A stretch of DNA of 64,000 nt, from positions 251,934-315,933 of the forward strand of contig MU385861.1 of the NCBI GenBank assembly GCA_022497145.1, given 5' to 3'. This DNA comes from Rostrohypoxylon terebratum. Taxonomy: Eukaryota > Ascomycota > Sordariomycetes > Xylariales > Hypoxylaceae. The position numbers and the translations under genes are program-made. The notes beneath the pieces were generated by a model that saw only the letters and a program-made list of their open reading frames with translations, did no database searches and was not told the DNA's origin. Shown piece after piece: positions 58,736 to 64,000 of the stretch. Each line of letters begins with the position of its first letter. The stretch's first letter is position 1.

Positions 58736-61027
58736 ATGCCCGTATTTCAAGAAAAGGAGGGTTTCCCTCAGGTACCCTCTTCATTGCGACACGATACCTA
58801 CGACACCAAGGATGTTCGTAAGATGAATGTTCGCGAGCTGCTTTCCCAAAGCTCGGCGAAGGGCGCCACACCCTACCTTGGACTCGGTTCGCGACTCTCG
58901 CAGATATGGTTCAATCGATGGACTATCTTACTCCTGCTAGTCTTGGCCAATTTCCTTCTCACCATCGGGCAATTGAACAGCAACCTAGATGATGCTAAGG
59001 TGAAGGCTCTCTCAGCATGTACGAAAGTCGAGGACATTGGTAGTGCCATGGCCTCGATGCCTCATTACTTGTCCGTCGGAGTCAACAAACTCACCGCAAC
59101 CGGTATCACCGAAGCCGTTTCAGGTTTGATGACAGTCCTCGATATGATCCTCACCGGTATCGAGCAACTTATCCTCTTTGTCATCGGAATGATGACCGAC
59201 ACCTACGTGTGCTTGATCACCATGGTCGTCCACGGAGGACTAAACGCCTCGGCACTGGCTGTGGAAAAGACTACCGACGCCATGAACGATGCTATCAGCG
59301 GAATTGCCCAAGCAATCAACAGCACTGCCGATGATCTCCAGAAGCCGATTGATTCCATGTACTCCATCGTCAATGGTGCCCTGAACGCAGGTGACCAAGC
59401 TACAAGCGTTGTCGGAGGAGCTGTCGCAACTGCTACGGCTGCAGCAGGAGGAGCAGTCGAGAGTGCCATCAATGGCATAGGAAGCATCTTTAATAAACGA
59501 GTTGACCTGCCACCTAAACCAGAAGTCGCTGGCGACATCACGGCGGTGGCAGCCAAGCTCTCTAACGTCCACATCAACAGCACCGGTTTCGTTTCAGACT
59601 TGAACACTCTCAACAAGGAACTCCCAGATTTCGACCAAGTGAAGAACCTCACTGCCACTGCAGTCTCGATCCCATTCAACCTCATCAAGACTGAACTCAA
59701 CAAAGCCTACGGAAACTGGGCTTTCAACGACAGCGTGTTCCCCGTCGCCCAGAAGGAGGGTCTGTCTTTCTGTTCCAACAACTCGGTTATCAACGACTTC
59801 TTCACAACGCTATACGAGATCGCTCACACCGCCAAGATCGTTGCAGTTGTGGTTCTGATACTTGCTGCGATTGTGGTCTGCATTCCGATGGCATACATGG
59901 AGATTCGTCGATGGCGCCGCTCTCAAATCTGTTCCGAGAACGCATACGACGATATGGATCTCGTTTACATGACGTCGCGTCCTACAAGTGCTCGGTTCGG
60001 ATACTGGATTGCCTCGAAGTTCAGCGCGAAGCGAAGAGTTCTTGTGCGTTGGTGTATTGCCTATGCCACATCTCTGCCGGCTCTCTTCGTCCTCTCCCTC
60101 GCGTTAGCCGGTTTCCTTTCTTGCTTCCTACAGTGGATCCTTCTGCAAATCATTGCGAAGGAAGTTCCAGCTCTCGCAGACCAAGTTGGAGACTTTGCCA
60201 ATGACGTTGTCGGTACCTTGGGCAATATCTCGCAGAAGTGGGCGAACGATGCGAACGGTGTCATTGACTCTTTCAGCACCGAGATCAACGGCGACATCCT
60301 CGGAAAGGTTGTTAATGCTACTACTGCGGTGAACAACACGCTGAATACCTTCATGGACGAGATCAACAAAGGAATCACTGTCCTTTTCGGTGACACTATG
60401 TTCAAGGACCTCGCTCAGAACCTTGTCCGTTGTCTCATTGGACTGAAGGTCGAATCCGTCGAGAAGGGTCTTACCTGGGTGCACGACCACGCCCACGTCA
60501 ACTTCCCCACGTTCCCCGACGACGTTTTCTCCGTCGGCGCAGCCAAGTCTATCGACGGCGATTCGAACCTTACATCCTTCCTCGCATCGCCTAGCAGCGT
60601 CACAACCGACGAAGTCACCGGCGCCGTCACACACGTCACCGACTGGCTCCACAACCAGATCGTTCAGAACGCTTTGATCTCGCTAGGCCTGCTCCTCGTG
60701 TACGTGATCGTCGTCCTGATCGGCATGATCCGCACCCTCATCGGCCATAGCGATGTCGCCGGGGACACACGCAGGATGCGTATTGAGAATTTCGACATGG
60801 CCACGCGCGCCCCCGCAGCCCCTACACACCGAGACGTAAACCTTCCCGAGTTCGGAGGCCCCGTGGACGCTAGCGCGCACCCGGACCGATACCAAGCTTC
60901 GCCTTTCGGAAGGGACGATGCGTTTAGCCGTGGCGCTGTGCACGCCGAGCCCGTCACCGTGACCGAAGAGGCACCCCCGTATACCCGAAACAGCAGCTAC
61001 GTCCAGTACGGCGATGTCAAGCGGTAG
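58736..61027 (+). CDS. prm1: Plasma membrane fusion protein PRM1
   Basis: Single-exon 763-aa protein. The ATG at 58736 (MPVFQEKEGF) is chosen, because the open frame before it begins only at a TTG. It has the fungal PRM1 pattern. TM1 lies at about 62-80 (WTILLLLVLANFLLTIGQL), and a second hydrophobic segment around 140-160 precedes a cysteine. A long extracellular loop follows, rich in alanine, asparagine glycosylation sites and coiled-coil-like heptads. Further membrane segments are VAVVVLILAAIVVCIPMAY (about 377-396), one near 445-470 and a last one near 655-675, then a cytosolic tail. PRM1 stabilises the bilayer merger during mating and, in filamentous fungi, also during hyphal (conidial anastomosis) fusion. 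There are no frameshifts. A stop-separated tail at 61028-61141 in the same frame could hint at an extended 3' end. Confidence 0.92.
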   Translation: MPVFQEKEGFPQVPSSLRHDTYDTKDVRKMNVRELLSQSSAKGATPYLGLGSRLSQIWFNRWTILLLLVLANFLLTIGQLNSNLDDAKVKALSACTKVEDIGSAMASMPHYLSVGVNKLTATGITEAVSGLMTVLDMILTGIEQLILFVIGMMTDTYVCLITMVVHGGLNASALAVEKTTDAMNDAISGIAQAINSTADDLQKPIDSMYSIVNGALNAGDQATSVVGGAVATATAAAGGAVESAINGIGSIFNKRVDLPPKPEVAGDITAVAAKLSNVHINSTGFVSDLNTLNKELPDFDQVKNLTATAVSIPFNLIKTELNKAYGNWAFNDSVFPVAQKEGLSFCSNNSVINDFFTTLYEIAHTAKIVAVVVLILAAIVVCIPMAYMEIRRWRRSQICSENAYDDMDLVYMTSRPTSARFGYWIASKFSAKRRVLVRWCIAYATSLPALFVLSLALAGFLSCFLQWILLQIIAKEVPALADQVGDFANDVVGTLGNISQKWANDANGVIDSFSTEINGDILGKVVNATTAVNNTLNTFMDEINKGITVLFGDTMFKDLAQNLVRCLIGLKVESVEKGLTWVHDHAHVNFPTFPDDVFSVGAAKSIDGDSNLTSFLASPSSVTTDEVTGAVTHVTDWLHNQIVQNALISLGLLLVYVIVVLIGMIRTLIGHSDVAGDTRRMRIENFDMATRAPAAPTHRDVNLPEFGGPVDASAHPDRYQASPFGRDDAFSRGAVHAEPVTVTEEAPPYTRNSSYVQYGDVKR

Positions 61028-62331
61028 GATCGCGAAGCTAAGCCGCAAGAGCAGGACGAAAAGTCGGGGATGCCAAGCTATGTAAGCCGGTGGAATGCTA
61101 AGCGCGTCGGTGCGGAGAATCCGTTTAGGGATCCCAAGTAGTTGGCGTACAACGACCAACAGACAGACGACTCTATTGCATGATCCGATGGAGGATCACT
61201 TACTTCATCTTTACTCATCAGCGATTTGATTTTTTTTCTCTTTTCTTTTCATTGCTATCTTTGATACTAGGGCATACGACATGCATACATACAACCGATA
61301 CCCATACATACACCAAACAATCCTTCCCTTCTTCCCACTCTCTTAATTCAGGTACGACGCCTCGGATCTCACTCCTTCGATGGCCAGTCAACCCCATTCC
61401 TTAGGAAATCTCTCGGGTACAAGCATGGGCATAGGCATGGAAATCGGTCATTAGATACCTAGATGAGGACACAGGTACATATGCATATGCATCGACAAAC
61501 GGCGTTAGCACGGTATAGCATTGCGGAACTTTTGCATTTCAGGCACACACACGCATTAAGAAAGCGGGAGGGGAAACACATAAGAGTGCACAAGAGAGAT
61601 ACAGGTATCTCGGCTTACGCCACCTAGCATTAATTTTTCTTTTGATTCTTCTGAAGGGCTTTTCGGCCCTTGGTAATGGAAATGGCAAGGAAAGGAAAGG
61701 AAAGGAAAGGGGGTACGATACCAGATACCAATGCACTACGGGGTTTCGAATCCACGATAGCGATGAGCATAAATATATATCAAACTTACTATGACTTGCT
61801 CTTCTGATGAGTGTGAAACTTGTGTCTTGACTGTAGTAACATGATCAGAAACTACTCAAAAACACTCACCGAGATAGTCTCAGCATCCATGGATGTCGCA
61901 TATAATCCAAGAACACCCAAGGGTAGGTATGAAGTATAATCATTTTCATTACCAGAAAGAATCGCTGTATACCATTCATACACCACTTCCAGCTATACAC
62001 ATACCAAGCCAGAAAAAGAACGTCTATCTTATCACATCACCCTATAATAGTAATAATCATCGTGACCACTGCATTCAAGCAAAACCGCTAAGCCCCCAAA
62101 TGCTTTCTTTCTTTCATCACCAACCAACCAGCCAGCCAGTCAATTACCAATTACGTTATATGGAAAACTTGAACCCGCTACGAGACACGGCGAATGTATG
62201 TAAATTGATACCCTATCCTATCTCTTAGTTATTGAATTATCGAATGATCATAGCTTCCATTTTGCCTTCTGCTTCTTAGGCTGCAGGACCACGGTTTCGG
62301 CCGAACTGGCATCGATGGCGGCGTTGCCGAA
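61028..62331. other. Intergenic region
   Basis: About 1.3 kb downstream of PRM1, with an AAAGG repeat at 61687-61711 and T-rich tracts. No gene is supported. The frame of PRM1 continues open for about 110 bp after its TAG. Confidence 0.45.
61687..61711. repeat. AAAGG pentanucleotide repeat
   Basis: About five units of GGAAA/AAAGG on the plus strand in the intergenic region after PRM1. Confidence 0.75.
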
Positions 62332-62817
62332 CTAGACGTGCCGCTTGCGTTTGCCGATGCGTTGGTAGTGTTTCCGCGGGTCGACACGCTGCATGTACGA
62401 TTTGAGGAGGTTGGGGAGGCGTCGGTACCTGTTGAGGGCGTCGTGCGGAGGGTTCATGCCGAGGCTGGTGTCGAAGGACGAATGACGTTGTTCTTGGTGG
62501 CCTGCCGCGGTGTTGATGTCTTGAGGTCTGCCTCGTCGGATAGCGGTGGGCCGTCGGTAGGGCCTTCGGATGGTTGGGTTCGTGGGGAGGAAGCATTCAG
62601 GAACCGAAGAGGCGACGGCAGAGGATGGGGTGGAGTTGGGGGTATTATTAGGCGGGGTTGTGGGAAGTGCCATTCTTTTTCTCTTATAATTGGCAGAAGT
62701 AGTAGAGTCGGTATCACTGGCGACATACCCAGGAGTCTTGGTATCGTCATATTTCGCGGCCTTCATGTTGTTTGAAGGACAATTGAACCGCACGGCATGC
62801 CCTCGTCCTTTCGACAT
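62332..62817 (-). CDS. Hypothetical basic protein
   Basis: 161-aa ORF from ATG 62817 on the same strand as PEX14 and only 15 bp after its stop codon. The product is hydrophilic and basic, rich in R, P, T and N, with KRKR-type clusters at both ends (YKRKRMALP and GKRKRHV). It has no membrane segment. I do not recognise it. It could be a short nuclear protein, a second cistron of the PEX14 transcript, or a chance open frame in the PEX14 3' untranslated region. The higher GC of this stretch compared with flanking intergenic DNA favours a coding role, weakly. Confidence 0.4.
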   Translation of the reverse strand: MSKGRGHAVRFNCPSNNMKAAKYDDTKTPGYVASDTDSTTSANYKRKRMALPTTPPNNTPNSTPSSAVASSVPECFLPTNPTIRRPYRRPTAIRRGRPQDINTAAGHQEQRHSSFDTSLGMNPPHDALNRYRRLPNLLKSYMQRVDPRKHYQRIGKRKRHV

Positions 62818-62832
62818 GGCAGCCTTTTTCTC

Positions 62833-63930
62833 CTATCTCGCTGCTGTGGTCGGGAAGCTTCTTGAGCTTAGGAACATGCCCTTGACGCTGCGGATAGCAT
62901 CCCTAGTCTTCTTAACCTCGTCGTCGGCCCCGGAGCCGTGTCCGAATCCCATGCCGCCGTGGATGGTGGCGAAGTCGGTTATGGGAGGAGCACCCACTTT
63001 GTCGATCTCGTCGCGGACTTCCCGGAGAAGAGTGTTGAGATCAGCAGTGCTTTCGGCATGGCGCACATGCATGTCGTTCATCTCGCGGAGGGATGCCTTA
63101 AGAGCGGTGAGCCGGCGGGCTTGTGCGTCAATAGGTCTGTCTATCGAAGGTGTGCTAGATGAATCCAGGGCAAGCATTTTCGGCGAGGTCTGCGTCCCTA
63201 TGTCCCGATGGAAGAGTTCGGTAGGGTCGCTGCAGATGCTTTCGTTGTCTGCGTAAGCATCCTCATCTTGTTTTGACTTCAACACCAACTTTCCATTCTT
63301 ATATGGAACCTCGCTAACAACGTCTTCGAGTTGCTCAACCAACTGTTCCAGTTTCTCGTTTATATGTCCGTAATAATCGGCTCGCGCATCGTTAAGATTG
63401 TCTACCATTGGACTGACAACGAATCGTGCAGTTCCGTATAGAAGAGCCCATACGCTTCCAGAGACAGCCAAGATATTAGCAAGGCTAGAGGGTGTGATCA
63501 ATGGTGGTGGCTTGGTTGATGTAGTTAGGAATTCGGGGTAGGTTATGATTGGTACCGGATCGCTTGTCGACGAAGCTGCAGTAGTAAATGCGTCCATGTC
63601 TTTGTTCGTTTCAAAGGTCCGCATAGCGCTTTCGCCTTCGCTTGTAGACTTGGTGATCGCCGAAGATGGGTTTGAAGTTTGCGTGGCTTGTTCTACCTCT
63701 TCTAGTAATTTCTTGATTTGGGCATCGTCCAACCCCTTGCTCTTGAGGAATTCCGTTTTCTTTTCTATACTCGAACTTCGAACTGTTTCGTCCCTGAGAA
63801 ATATCCGCGCTTGCTCAAGAGTCACGTCTGGAGTGTCGATGTTCTGGGGGTGACCGGTCTCGGGTGCAGCGTCATTCTCGGATTGGGATTCTTGCCACGA
63901 CGGTATATTGGACCTCTTTGAGTCGGCCAT
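62833..63930 (-). CDS. pex14: Peroxisomal docking protein PEX14 (Pex14/17 type)
   Basis: Intronless, 365 aa from ATG 63930 (MADSKRSNIPSWQ). The open frame continues upstream to an in-frame ATG at 63999, but the shorter start gives the usual fungal N-terminus. The conserved PEX14 N-terminal domain, which binds PEX5 and PEX19, spans about 37-80 (LEQARIFLRDETVR, then IEKKTEFLKSKGLDDAQI). It is followed by a serine/threonine linker and IITYPEFL/KPPPLIT. A hydrophobic membrane-associated segment lies at about 150-172, and a coiled coil around 177-210. In the docking complex it receives cargo-loaded PEX5 at the peroxisome membrane. Filamentous fungi also have a related Pex33, and this paralogue cannot be fully excluded. 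The C-terminus ends with GMFLSSRSFPT, typical of the family. Confidence 0.85.
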   Translation of the reverse strand: MADSKRSNIPSWQESQSENDAAPETGHPQNIDTPDVTLEQARIFLRDETVRSSSIEKKTEFLKSKGLDDAQIKKLLEEVEQATQTSNPSSAITKSTSEGESAMRTFETNKDMDAFTTAASSTSDPVPIITYPEFLTTSTKPPPLITPSSLANILAVSGSVWALLYGTARFVVSPMVDNLNDARADYYGHINEKLEQLVEQLEDVVSEVPYKNGKLVLKSKQDEDAYADNESICSDPTELFHRDIGTQTSPKMLALDSSSTPSIDRPIDAQARRLTALKASLREMNDMHVRHAESTADLNTLLREVRDEIDKVGAPPITDFATIHGGMGFGHGSGADDEVKKTRDAIRSVKGMFLSSRSFPTTAAR

Positions 63931-64000
63931 ATTGGATAATGAATGAGGGGCTGGTAGGACCAGCAGATGTGATGGATAACGAAAAAGAATGGGAATCAAT

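Noticed and set aside
59203..60654. Long minus-strand ORFs opposite PRM1 (up to 174 aa)
   Set aside because: Antisense shadows of a high-GC coding region; no independent start context or domain.
61738..61760. tRNA T-arm-like motif ggtttcgaatcc
   Set aside because: No matching acceptor, D or anticodon arms could be found around it.

Overview
The window looks like nuclear DNA of a filamentous ascomycete (Pezizomycotina, probably Sordariomycetes; the class is inferred). Short introns (42-140 nt, GT..AG, often with a CTAAC-type branch site) interrupt most genes. The gene content is typical of that group: a HET-domain gene, Zn2Cys6 regulator, PRM1, fungal-type PEX14, Syn8 and cyclin C/SSN8. Intergenic DNA is rich in TAGGTA/TACCTA simple sequence. 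I found no tRNA, rRNA, CRISPR array, recognisable transposon or biosynthetic backbone gene.

Layout. 0.2-6.3 kb: a short-chain dehydrogenase divergent from a zinc-cluster transcription factor, followed by a HET-domain gene. 7.1-20.8 kb, all minus strand: a 1376-aa chromodomain protein, a glycine-zipper-like protein, and two multi-exon proteins of unknown function whose exons were rebuilt here. 21.5-23.6 kb: an FAD phenol 2-monooxygenase-type enzyme (4 exons). 25.8-34.2 kb: a Ulp1-family SUMO protease, a calcium-regulated mitochondrial carrier (8 exons) divergent from cyclin C. 34.2-45.1 kb: gene-poor, with one 187-aa conserved-looking protein. 45.1-53.3 kb: a small probable mitochondrial protein, the Qc-SNARE Syn8, an intronless MetE-like enzyme and a triple-KH RNA-binding protein. 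53.3-58.7 kb: a second gene desert with weak coding relics. 58.7-64 kb: PRM1, a basic hypothetical ORF and PEX14.

Most genes are unrelated housekeeping functions: chromatin, SUMO, Mediator kinase module, endosomal fusion, peroxisome import, cell fusion and mitochondrial transport. No operon-like pathway is visible. The accessory part is the left end (SDR, regulator, HET) plus the isolated phenol hydroxylase. No clear new multi-gene system emerged. The most useful leads are local: a histidine at the expected SNARE zero layer of Syn8, an ambiguous acceptor with an in-frame stop in the Ulp1-family gene, a frame-preserving retained-intron option in the KH gene, the duplicated stop-codon region after the SUMO protease, and the uncharacterised C-terminal two thirds of the chromodomain protein.

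Gene models were spliced by eye. Exon coordinates are given in each entry, and each spliced length was checked to be a multiple of three.
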